Source: Longispora fulva (GTDB lineage Bacteria > Actinomycetota > Actinomycetes > Mycobacteriales > Micromonosporaceae). From it: a DNA stretch of 64,000 bases. The notes beneath the pieces were generated by a model, which was not told the origin of the DNA, ran no database searches, and saw only the letters and a program-made list of their open reading frames with translations. Numbering within the stretch: position 1 is the first letter of the stretch; the number at the start of each line of letters is the position of its first letter. The position numbers and the translations under genes were made by a program. The stretch covers positions 7,750,001 through 7,814,000 of the forward strand of contig NZ_JADOUF010000001.1 in NCBI RefSeq assembly GCF_015751905.1. Direction: 5' to 3'. Positions 48,953-55,078 of the stretch are shown piece by piece.

Positions 48953-48982
48953 GGTTGTCCACAGGCCGGGTGGTTGTCCACA
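48953..48982 (+). repeat. Two DnaA-box-like 11-bp direct repeats
   Basis: GGTTGTCCACA occurs at 48953-48963 and 48972-48982. TTGTCCACA is the preferred DnaA box of high-GC actinobacteria. The second copy is also part of the palindrome GGTTGT-CCAC-ACAACC (48972-48987). Confidence 0.65.
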
Positions 48983-48993
48983 CAACCACGCAC

Positions 48994-49038
48994 TACTAGA
49001 TCTAGTGATGATCTAGAGCATCTGTACTAGATGTAGTG
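48994..49038. repeat. TACTAGAT repeats upstream of the integrase gene
   Basis: TACTAGATCTAGTG (48994-49007, containing the 12-bp palindrome ACTAGATCTAGT) and TACTAGATGTAGTG (49025-49038) are 31 bp apart. A related GATGATCTAGAGCATC lies between them. These are candidate arm sites or operators for the integrase or an excisionase. Confidence 0.6.
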
Positions 49039-49082
49039 TGAGGTGGGTGGTTATCCAACTGAATAGGGAAGCGGGGGCCAGG

Positions 49083-50231
49083 ATGGCGCGGGAGTATGTC
49101 ACCCGGAGGGCAGTACCAGTGATCTACTCCATCCCCCTCGCCGAGGCGATCGACGAGTACACGTCGTCGAGCTTGTTCTCTCGACTCGCGGCATCGACGC
49201 AGCGCCACCGCCGGTACACCCTGTCGCGGTTGCTGGTCGTTGCGGCGAACATCAGCTCGACTGACTTGTCGGTTCGTCACGTTGATCTGTGTTTGCAGGA
49301 TCTCGAACAGGGCGACGCGCATCTCGGCGGGCGGCGAAAGGGTAAGTCGCAGCGCAGCCTGAACAGCGACCGCGCGTCGCTGGGCATGTTCATCGAGTGG
49401 ATGCGGTCGTCTCGGTCGTATGTGTCGCCGAGCTTCAATCCGGTCGCCGAGTTGAAATACTCGAAGAAGACAACCGCCCGCAAGATGCTTCAAATTCCCG
49501 CCGTTCGTCTGCCCGAGGTGTTCGCCGCCGCCGGGGCTCGGCATCCGGTCGAACGGATGGCGTGCGCGCTGGGCTCCTACCTGGGTTGCCGGCCCGCTGA
49601 GGCTGCGATGCTCCGGGTCGAGAGTGTCGATTTCGCGCGGCTGGAGATTGAGCTACTCGTCGAGAAGACTCACCAGCGGTTGACGATGCCGATGTGTGCC
49701 GAGCTGCGCGACGAGCTGGTCGACTACTTCCAGTGGTACAAGCGGGCGATGGGCGTGACCAAGCTGTCGCCGGGCTGGTACCTGCTGCCGGCGCGCCTAA
49801 CCCTGGGATCGCCTCAGATGCCCCGTGGGCTGCGCGGAGTGCCGGGGGCTACCAAGATGACTCCCGGGTGGCCGGTCGACCCTGCTGCGCCGCTAGGGCG
49901 GGCTGGGATCGGTAAGGCGGTCAAGGCCGCCGCCCGCGCGGTCGGCTACTCGGGGTCTGAACTGGATTGGGTGGGCGGGCACACGTTGCGCCGGTCGGCG
50001 GCGCGGGCATTGTATGAGCGGCTGCGCGACCACGGCCGCGATGACGCGCTCGTGATGGTGCAAACCCTGCTCGGGCACGCCCAGATCTCAACCACGATGG
50101 CGTACATCGGCGTCGACACCCAGAAGGACCGCTTGCGCGGGCTGCTGGCTGGCCAGCGGATGTACGACGCCCCCGTCGCGGCCAAGGGCGCCGACGTGGT
50201 GGACCTGGACACCTGGCGGCGCGCGGCCTAG
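49083..50231 (+). CDS. int: Tyrosine recombinase (prophage integrase)
   Basis: The 382-residue protein has an N-terminal arm/core-binding region (SRLAASTQRHRRYTLSRLL) and a catalytic domain with Arg in LGCRPAEAAMLR (about 171), HTLRRS (about 300-305), GHAQIS, and Tyr in TTMAYIGV (about 341). The ATG at 49083 is chosen for its G-rich upstream site; GTG at 49038 would begin within the repeats. It lies at the left border of the prophage, next to the probable attachment site, and is followed by a terminator. Confidence 0.92.
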   Translation: MAREYVTRRAVPVIYSIPLAEAIDEYTSSSLFSRLAASTQRHRRYTLSRLLVVAANISSTDLSVRHVDLCLQDLEQGDAHLGGRRKGKSQRSLNSDRASLGMFIEWMRSSRSYVSPSFNPVAELKYSKKTTARKMLQIPAVRLPEVFAAAGARHPVERMACALGSYLGCRPAEAAMLRVESVDFARLEIELLVEKTHQRLTMPMCAELRDELVDYFQWYKRAMGVTKLSPGWYLLPARLTLGSPQMPRGLRGVPGATKMTPGWPVDPAAPLGRAGIGKAVKAAARAVGYSGSELDWVGGHTLRRSAARALYERLRDHGRDDALVMVQTLLGHAQISTTMAYIGVDTQKDRLRGLLAGQRMYDAPVAAKGADVVDLDTWRRAA

Positions 50232-50245
50232 GTAGACCTGACGAA

Positions 50246-50280
50246 GCGGCCCCGGATGACTGGTATTCACCCGGGGCCGC
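50246..50280. terminator. Hairpin after the integrase gene
   Basis: GCGGCCCCGG (50246-50255) pairs with CCGGGGCCGC (50271-50280), loop 15 nt. It lies between the convergent integrase and leftward gene stops. Confidence 0.65.
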
Positions 50281-50287
50281 GCTCAGG

Positions 50288-50785
50288 TTACGACACGGCC
50301 AGGGGGACGCCAAACCTTGCGGCTAATAGATGCTCTTCAGCCCTCACGCGGCCCCCGCGGTCGCGTCGAGCCTCTATGGTCAGTGTGTCGAGGGTGCGGC
50401 GCTCCCGGAGGGTGAGCGTGTCCACCCGCGCCCGCACGGTGGACGGCAGCACGCCGAGCACCTGCGCCGCCGCTTCGATGCCGCCGCCTCCCGCGACGAG
50501 CGCGACGGCCAGCTCGGCAAGCGGGATGAGCCGCGCCGAGGCGAGCCGCGCGGTCGCTGTGGCCAGATCGGGGACCGCAGCGCCGGCCAGCTCGGCGCGC
50601 GCCTGCGCGTGCGTCAGGCTGTCGATGAACGTCACCGAGTCGCACTCAGCCGGCATCAGGTACACACCCTCACTCGGGGCGTAGCGCGCCCGGTGGGCCG
50701 AGAGTCCCGGCACCCACAGGATGTGACGGCGGTGCGCACCGGCTACGCGCATCGGGTCGTAGTGGTCGTGACTGAAAAGCTCCAT
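50288..50785 (-). CDS. Prophage hypothetical protein with C-terminal HTH, behind an SOS box
   Basis: I do not recognise this 165-residue protein as a named family. The N-terminal half (ELFSHDHYDPMRVAGAHRRH, then YAPSEGVYLMPAECDSVTF) is unlike known domains. The C-terminal half contains a likely helix-turn-helix, IEAAAQVLGVLPSTVRARVD. The ATG at 50785 has AGGA-type sites upstream. A perfect SOS box lies 55 bp before it, so it may be induced by DNA damage. It could be a prophage regulator or antirepressor. Confidence 0.65.
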   Translation of the reverse strand: MELFSHDHYDPMRVAGAHRRHILWVPGLSAHRARYAPSEGVYLMPAECDSVTFIDSLTHAQARAELAGAAVPDLATATARLASARLIPLAELAVALVAGGGGIEAAAQVLGVLPSTVRARVDTLTLRERRTLDTLTIEARRDRGGRVRAEEHLLAARFGVPLAVS

Positions 50786-50839
50786 TTCCTGATCCTCCGT
50801 CCCCGGAGCAGCGCAAACGACGCCGCCCCGGCCCATCAC

Positions 50840-50855
50840 TCGAACAAGCGTTCGA
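50840..50855. promoter_or_regulatory. LexA (SOS) box
   Basis: TCGAACAAGCGTTCGA is a perfect inverted repeat and fits the actinobacterial/Bacillus-type SOS consensus CGAAC-RNRY-GTTCG exactly. It lies upstream of the leftward gene ending at 50288. The remainder of the 230-bp gap up to 51015 shows no gene. Confidence 0.85.
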
Positions 50856-51015
50856 ATGAAGGTCCCGAGCATACGGGACCGCCCCCAGCTTGGCGAAGAT
50901 TCGCAGGAACGACCCACCCGCAACGGTCGTTGCACACGCAATCTTCACGCTGAACGGAAGATCAATCCGTTCGGCTGAGGGCGGTACATGTTCACATGCT
51001 CGACAAACGGACGCA

Positions 51016-51816
51016 CTATGGTTTACCTAGTCGGTCCAGTATGGATCGGACGTTATCGGGCGCCTTGTGTGTTGGTGTCCCGTACGTGAGTGACAGCGCC
51101 GCGCGCACCGCCGCCCGGATCGCCTCGCGGCTCGGCTCGGGCAGTTCGTCGACCTCGGGCGGTAGTCGCCGGGCCCACTCCGATTGCGGACCCTCGTACA
51201 CGGGAAAGCCCAGACTTGCCGCCGTGGCGAGGACGATCTCACGGGGGGCCACGTCGAGTGCGCGGGCGAGGCCCTTGATCGTGGCGACCCGGGGAAACTC
51301 CGAGTTCTCGCCCTTGGCGAGTCGGTGCACTGTCGTCGGCGAGTTGACCCCGACCTCGCGGGCGATCTCGGCGAGCGTCCGCCCGGCTCTGAGGGTGGCG
51401 ATCAGCGCCGCGAGCGTCGGCGGCGGGTGCGCGCCGTAGGGCGGGGGGGCTGGTTCATACCGCGCGACGCCCAGCCCGACCGCGACAAGCTCCCAGGCCA
51501 GATCGAGGATGGCGCCGAGCAGCGCGTCGGGTATCTCGTCGACCTCGGGCGGCAACTCTGCGGCGAGTGTGCGCCAGGGCGTCTCGGCGAGCCCCATGTC
51601 GATGCCGACCCCCTGCGCCGTGGCGCGCACCGCGCCGAGCTGGGTGACGCCGAGCGCGTCGGCGAGCGCCCGAATGGTGGCAGGGAGCGGGAACTCAGTG
51701 TTCTCGCCGTCGCGGAGCTTGCGCAGCCCCTTCACGTCTCCGCCGAGCGTCGCCGTCAGTGCCTCCGGGGAGTGGCGCTGTTGATACTCGGCGATCAGCT
51801 CGGCCAGGGTCAGCAT
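51016..51816 (-). CDS. Prophage regulator with two tandem XRE-type HTH modules (likely repressor)
   Basis: The 266-residue protein is an internal duplication. The first half (LAELIAEYQQRH, RDGENTEFPLPATIRALADAL, LPPEVDEIP) and second half (LAALIATLRAGRTLAEIARE, AKGENSEFPRVATIKGLARAL, LPPEVDELP) share the same order of motifs over about 125 residues each. Both contain a Cro/C1-type HTH with KGENSEFP/DGENTEFP turns. Leftward orientation beside a divergent early promoter is the classic place for a lysogeny repressor. No peptidase domain is present, so it would not be self-cleaving like lambda CI. Confidence 0.8.
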   Translation of the reverse strand: MLTLAELIAEYQQRHSPEALTATLGGDVKGLRKLRDGENTEFPLPATIRALADALGVTQLGAVRATAQGVGIDMGLAETPWRTLAAELPPEVDEIPDALLGAILDLAWELVAVGLGVARYEPAPPPYGAHPPPTLAALIATLRAGRTLAEIAREVGVNSPTTVHRLAKGENSEFPRVATIKGLARALDVAPREIVLATAASLGFPVYEGPQSEWARRLPPEVDELPEPSREAIRAAVRAALSLTYGTPTHKAPDNVRSILDRLGKP

Positions 51817-51850
51817 TCATGCGCCCAGGTCAGCATGGGTCTGTGTCCTT

Positions 51851-51862
51851 CCGTATGTACGG
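51851..51862. promoter_or_regulatory. Palindrome upstream of the regulator gene
   Basis: CCGTA-TG-TACGG, 35 bp before the regulator start. It is a possible operator for autoregulation. Confidence 0.4.
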
Positions 51863-51977
51863 GTCGCTCTCCCGCACCGCTCTTTCTACACCGCCGCCCC
51901 TAGTCCACAGTGAGCCGCGTCTCGAACGGTCGCACTAAGCCTTTCAGTTTGAATCGTTAACAGGTGATCTTAAAGTG

Positions 51978-52006
51978 TTGACCATCGGGGCGCCCGAACG
52001 TAGGTT
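51978..52006 (+). promoter_or_regulatory. Prophage early promoter
   Basis: TTGACC (51978-51983), a 17-bp spacer, and TAGGTT (52001-52006) make the best sigma-70-type promoter in the window. The preceding 40 bp are AT-rich. Transcription should start near 52013 and run rightward through the leader into the early operon. Confidence 0.75.
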
Positions 52007-52008
52007 CG
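51995..52008. promoter_or_regulatory. SOS-box-like palindrome overlapping the early promoter -10
   Basis: CGAAC-GTAG-GTTCG is a 5+5 inverted repeat with the arm sequences of the actinobacterial LexA box. Only the last spacer base (G instead of C/T) departs from the RNRY rule. The -10 hexamer lies inside it, so a protein bound here would block RNA polymerase. Confidence 0.6.
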
Positions 52009-52012
52009 AGGA

Positions 52013-52213
52013 AGCCGCCAGGGCGCCTGACCTTTGAGAACTCCACAGCGTTGCATCATCAGCCCGCCTCGCCAGCGGGCCGCCCTCGCCCGACTTCAGG
52101 TCGGCAGCCCGGTCGCGCCGGGCCGAGGCGCGCGAAGCGGTGGGCGAGTTGAACCGTGTCCGCCGTTTTCAATTTAAACCTGATCGTTACAACTTCAAAG
52201 TGGAGGGGCTCAC
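52013..52213 (+). ncRNA. Structured leader RNA of the prophage early operon with boxA-like antitermination sequence
   Basis: About 200 nt separate the promoter from the first GTG. Near its start is CTTTGAGAACTCCACAG (52032-52048), closely similar to the boxA region of actinobacterial rRNA leaders. Three hairpins follow: GCCCGC/GCGGGC (52062-52080, 7-nt loop), CCGAC/GTCGG (52090-52104) and GCCCGG/CCGGGC (52107-52123). The last two are enclosed by CTCGCCC/GGGCGAG (52085-52091 with 52142-52148). This looks like a cis-acting antitermination or regulatory RNA. It is not coding in any convincing frame. Confidence 0.6.
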
Positions 52214-52447
52214 GTGATCGAGCTACTCACCGACACCCGCCGCGAGGTGCTCGCCACCATCGCCGGGTACACCCGATCGCACGGGTACCCGCCGAGCCTG
52301 CGCGAGGTCGCCGCCTCGACCGGCCTGTCGACGACCACCACCGACTACCACCTCCGGCGCCTGGCCAACGGCGGATACGTCCGCCGCGACTACGGCCGGT
52401 CCCGGTCGCTGGTGCTCACCGACCTCGGTACGGCGGTGGCGCTGTGA
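52214..52447 (+). CDS. Stand-alone LexA-type winged-helix DNA-binding protein
   Basis: The 77-residue protein is almost entirely a LexA N-terminal DNA-binding domain: REVLATIAGYTRSHGYPPSL, then REVAASTGLSTTTTDYHLRRL and GYVRRDYGRSRSLVL. It lacks the C-terminal autoprotease and dimerisation domain. The GTG has GGAGG upstream. It is the first gene after the SOS-like promoter and leader. It could bind the same boxes as host LexA, either competing with it or providing feedback. Confidence 0.82.
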   Translation: MIELLTDTRREVLATIAGYTRSHGYPPSLREVAASTGLSTTTTDYHLRRLANGGYVRRDYGRSRSLVLTDLGTAVAL

Positions 52448-52767
52448 CCGACTACCGACTCAAGCCCGAGCCCGTCGCGCTCGACGACCTGGCCGCGACG
52501 GTCGAGGCGTACCGCAAGTTCAGGGCCGAGGCCGACCGCTGGGCCGACGCCGCCGCCGAGCTGCGGCGCGTGATCGAGGCCCGGCTCGCCGACTCCGATG
52601 TCGGCACCGTCGCCGGCCGCCCGGTTGTGCGCCACACGAGCTACGTCGAGCGCCGGGTCGACATGGCCAAGCTGCGGCTACTGAGTCCGGCGGCACTGGT
52701 CGAGCAGTGCACCAACGTCACCGAACGCCGCCGGTTCTCCCTCGTCGAGGGCGAGGCGATCGAGTGA
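52444..52767 (+). CDS. Small phage protein of unknown function
   Basis: I do not recognise a family for this 107-residue protein. It is mostly helical (LDDLAATVEAYRKFRAEADR, then ELRRVIEARLADSDVGTVAG) and ends with VRHTSYVERRVDMAKLRLLS. Its GTG overlaps the previous stop and its stop overlaps the next start. Translational coupling to the nuclease gene suggests a role in the recombination module. Confidence 0.75.
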   Translation: MTDYRLKPEPVALDDLAATVEAYRKFRAEADRWADAAAELRRVIEARLADSDVGTVAGRPVVRHTSYVERRVDMAKLRLLSPAALVEQCTNVTERRRFSLVEGEAIE

Positions 52768-53495
52768 GCCTGTTCTCCCCACCTGCCGGGGCCGACCCGC
52801 TCGGCTCGACGATCCAGGGGGTTGTGCGTGCCGCCTCCGCCGGGGCACCCCGGTCGCGGCAACGCCGCATCGGCCCGAGCAGCGCCGGGCACCCGTGCGC
52901 GCGCCGGGTCGGGTACGAGCTGGCGGGCACCGAACATGTGAACGCCGGCTCGGACCCCTGGCCCGCGATCGTCGGCACCGCCGTACACGCCTGGCTCGCC
53001 GACGCGTTCGCCCGGCACAACCGCGAGCTTGACCGTGAGCGCTGGCTGATCGAGCAGCGCGTCGCCGTCACCCCGACCATGAGCGGCACCGTCGATCTGT
53101 TCGACACCCAGACGGGCACCGTGATCGATCACAAGGTGTTGGGCGCCGACTCGCTCAAGTCCATCAAGCGCGACGGGCCGGGCGACCAGTACCGCACACA
53201 GATCCACCTGTACGCCTACGGGCTGGCCCGCGCCGGGCACGAGGTGCGCCGGGTCGCCCTGGCCTGCTACCCCCGGTCCGGGTGGCTCGACGGACTGCAC
53301 GTGTGGAGCGAGCCGTACGACGACGCACTCGCCGCCGACGCGCTCGCCCGCCTGGCCGGGGTCGCCGAGCTGTCCCGGCTGCTTGACCCCGCGAGCCTCC
53401 CGGCTGAACCCGGGCCGACGTGCACATGGTGCCCGTTCTGGCGTCCCGGCAGCACGCCGGACGCGACCGGATGCCCCGGAGCATCCGCACCGTAG
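52764..53495 (+). CDS. Cas4/RecB-like PD-(D/E)XK exonuclease with Fe-S cysteines
   Basis: The 243-residue protein has the nuclease core GTAVHAWL (motif I His), SGTVDLFDTQTGTVIDHKV (Asp and D-x-K) and YRTQIHLYAYGLARAG (QxxxY motif). Four cysteines frame it: one in HPCARR and three in CTWCPFW and TGC near the end, matching the 4Fe-4S pattern of Cas4 and AddB-type nucleases. It probably resects DNA ends for phage recombination. No CRISPR array or other cas gene is present, so it is a phage nuclease rather than an adaptation protein. Confidence 0.85.
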   Translation: MSLFSPPAGADPLGSTIQGVVRAASAGAPRSRQRRIGPSSAGHPCARRVGYELAGTEHVNAGSDPWPAIVGTAVHAWLADAFARHNRELDRERWLIEQRVAVTPTMSGTVDLFDTQTGTVIDHKVLGADSLKSIKRDGPGDQYRTQIHLYAYGLARAGHEVRRVALACYPRSGWLDGLHVWSEPYDDALAADALARLAGVAELSRLLDPASLPAEPGPTCTWCPFWRPGSTPDATGCPGASAP

Positions 53496-53558
53496 CCCAC
53501 CGCCCGACCGTCCATTCGGGGCGGAACAACTGAACAACAACTCAATAGGGGAAACACC

Positions 53559-54095
53559 ATGTCTTTCGCTGCACCCGCCGCCAGCGGCGGCGACAAGCTC
53601 GCCGAGCGCGACGTACTCGGCCACCTGCTGATCGTGCGCCCGGTCGAGTACGTCGAGCAGATCACCACCGCTTTCGGGGACAAGGACGCCGTGCGCGTGT
53701 CCGTCGTCGACCTGGACGCCACCGACCCGGACACCGGGCAGCCCGGCCACCGGTTCGACGACGTGCTCTGGTTCGGCGGGCGCCTGGTCGGCAGCCTCAA
53801 GCGCCAGCTTGGCGACACGATCCTCGGGCGCATGGCTCAGGGGACCCTCAAGCCCGGCGCCACCGGCAAGCCGCCCTACGAGCTGTCCGACGCCACCTCA
53901 GACCCGTCCGCGGTCGCCCGCGCCGAGGCGTGGATCGCGGCGAACCCCCGGTTCACCGCACCCGCCAGCACCAGCCCGGCACCGGCCCCGGCGGCGAGCG
54001 CCGCACCGGCCCCGGCCGCCGTGCCCGAGGCGCTGCTCGCCCAGCTCGGCCCGGGGCAGCGGGCGCTGTACGAGAAGCTCGCCGCCCAGGGCTAG
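53559..54095 (+). CDS. Phage protein linked to the recombination/replication module, possibly ssDNA-binding
   Basis: The 178-residue protein has a beta-rich N-terminal domain (LLIVRPVEYVEQITTAFG, VRVSVVDLDATD, FDDVLWFGGRLVGSLKRQLG) and an Ala/Pro-rich, acidic-ended tail. Similar proteins lie beside Cas4-like nucleases and primases in other actinobacterial prophages. The shape, a barrel plus flexible tail, would suit a single-strand DNA-binding protein, but this is an inference. GGGGA precedes the ATG. Confidence 0.6.
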   Translation: MSFAAPAASGGDKLAERDVLGHLLIVRPVEYVEQITTAFGDKDAVRVSVVDLDATDPDTGQPGHRFDDVLWFGGRLVGSLKRQLGDTILGRMAQGTLKPGATGKPPYELSDATSDPSAVARAEAWIAANPRFTAPASTSPAPAPAASAAPAPAAVPEALLAQLGPGQRALYEKLAAQG

Positions 54096-54097
54096 CC

Positions 54098-55078
54098 GTG
54101 CCGCTGCATCACGTGAGCCTGTTCGCGGGCGTCGGCGGGTTCGATCTCGCCGCCGCCCGCGCGGGGCTGACCCCGGCGCTCGCTGTGGAGATCGACCCCG
54201 CCGCCCGGGGCGTGCTCGCCGACCGGCTGCCGTCCCTTCCCTTGCTGTCCGACGTGCGTGAGGTATCCGCCCGTGACCTGGCAACAGCCGTCCCTGATCC
54301 CGCCGACTGCTTTCTCACCGCCGGGTGGCCCTGCCAAGACCTGTCCACCGCAGGCAACCGCGCCGGACTCGACGGCGAGCGGTCCGGACTGTTCTTCGAG
54401 CTGCTGCGCATCCTCGACGGGCTGCGCCCCGGCTGGTTCCTGCTGGAGAACGTCCCCGGGCTGCTCACCAGCAACGCCGGGCGGGACATGGGCACCGTCG
54501 TCGGGTCGCTGGCCGACCTCGGGTACCGCCTGGCCTGGCGGGTACTCGACGCTCAAGGTTTCGGAGTTCCCCAGCGACGCCGCCGCCTGTACTTTCTCGG
54601 CCATCGCGGCGCGGGAGATCCCGCCGCAGTACTACTTGAGCCCGAAAGCGGCGGCGGGCGCGCTGCGCCGTATCGACCGCCGGGGCCGCCGACTGCCGCC
54701 GGACCTGCGCGACGCGCTGGCCCTGCTCGCAGCGACACCGAACCCGTGATCGTCGGCCCCTTGCAGACCAGCCGCAGCCCGCGCGGTCACGGAACGGCCG
54801 GAGTCAATGACCAGTACGTGTTAGCCGGTCACGTGCGCGTGGCCGGTCCCGCCGCCGTCCGCCGCCTGGTGCCCGTCGAGTACGAGCGCCTACAGGGCTT
54901 CCCGGACGGATGGACCGCCACCAGCTACGGCAACCCCCAGGGGGACGTGCCGCGCTTCACCCAGCTCGGCAACGCCGCGCCCGTGCCCGTCGCCGAGTGG
55001 ATCACGCGGCGGCTGGTCGCACACCACAACTCAACAACAGGAAGGAGTGACCCGCCTTGTTCGACCGCGAAGAGGTAG
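54098..55078 (+). CDS. Phage DNA (cytosine-5) methyltransferase, probably with an internal frame-shifted segment
   Basis: The 326-residue frame has motif I FAGVGGFDLA, catalytic GWPCQDLS (motif IV), ENVPG (motif VI), QRRRRLYFLG (motif VIII), ERLQGFPDGWT and QLGNAAPVPVAEWI (motifs IX-X). Between about 54597 and 54746 the base composition and a family-typical segment (PPQYYLSPKAAAGALRR, then LPPDLRDALALLA) belong to the +1-shifted frame. This points to two compensating frameshifts in the target-recognition region. No restriction gene is adjacent, so it is an orphan methyltransferase, probably for self-protection. Confidence 0.82.
   Translation: MPLHHVSLFAGVGGFDLAAARAGLTPALAVEIDPAARGVLADRLPSLPLLSDVREVSARDLATAVPDPADCFLTAGWPCQDLSTAGNRAGLDGERSGLFFELLRILDGLRPGWFLLENVPGLLTSNAGRDMGTVVGSLADLGYRLAWRVLDAQGFGVPQRRRRLYFLGHRGAGDPAAVLLEPESGGGRAAPYRPPGPPTAAGPARRAGPARSDTEPVIVGPLQTSRSPRGHGTAGVNDQYVLAGHVRVAGPAAVRRLVPVEYERLQGFPDGWTATSYGNPQGDVPRFTQLGNAAPVPVAEWITRRLVAHHNSTTGRSDPPCSTAKR

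Larger units (their letters stand above)
48693..49082. other. Chromosome-prophage junction region without a clear gene
   Basis: No convincing coding region is seen in these 390 bp. The rightward part holds two DnaA-box-like sequences and a set of TACTAGAT repeats. It is the expected place for attL beside the integrase gene. No tRNA gene is present, and the core site cannot be fixed without the right end of the prophage. Confidence 0.6.

Noticed and set aside
52085-52148. tRNA-like fold with a 7-bp closing stem
   Set aside because: The span is only 64 nt, and the anticodon and T-arm features are missing, so a tRNA is not supported. It is kept as part of the leader RNA.
52764-53495. Cas4 as part of a CRISPR system
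   Set aside because: No repeat-spacer array and no other cas gene is in the window; its neighbours are phage recombination and replication genes.
54098-55078. Restriction-modification system
   Set aside because: Only the methyltransferase is present; no restriction endonuclease or specificity gene lies nearby. The HNH genes lie more than 5 kb away by the packaging genes.
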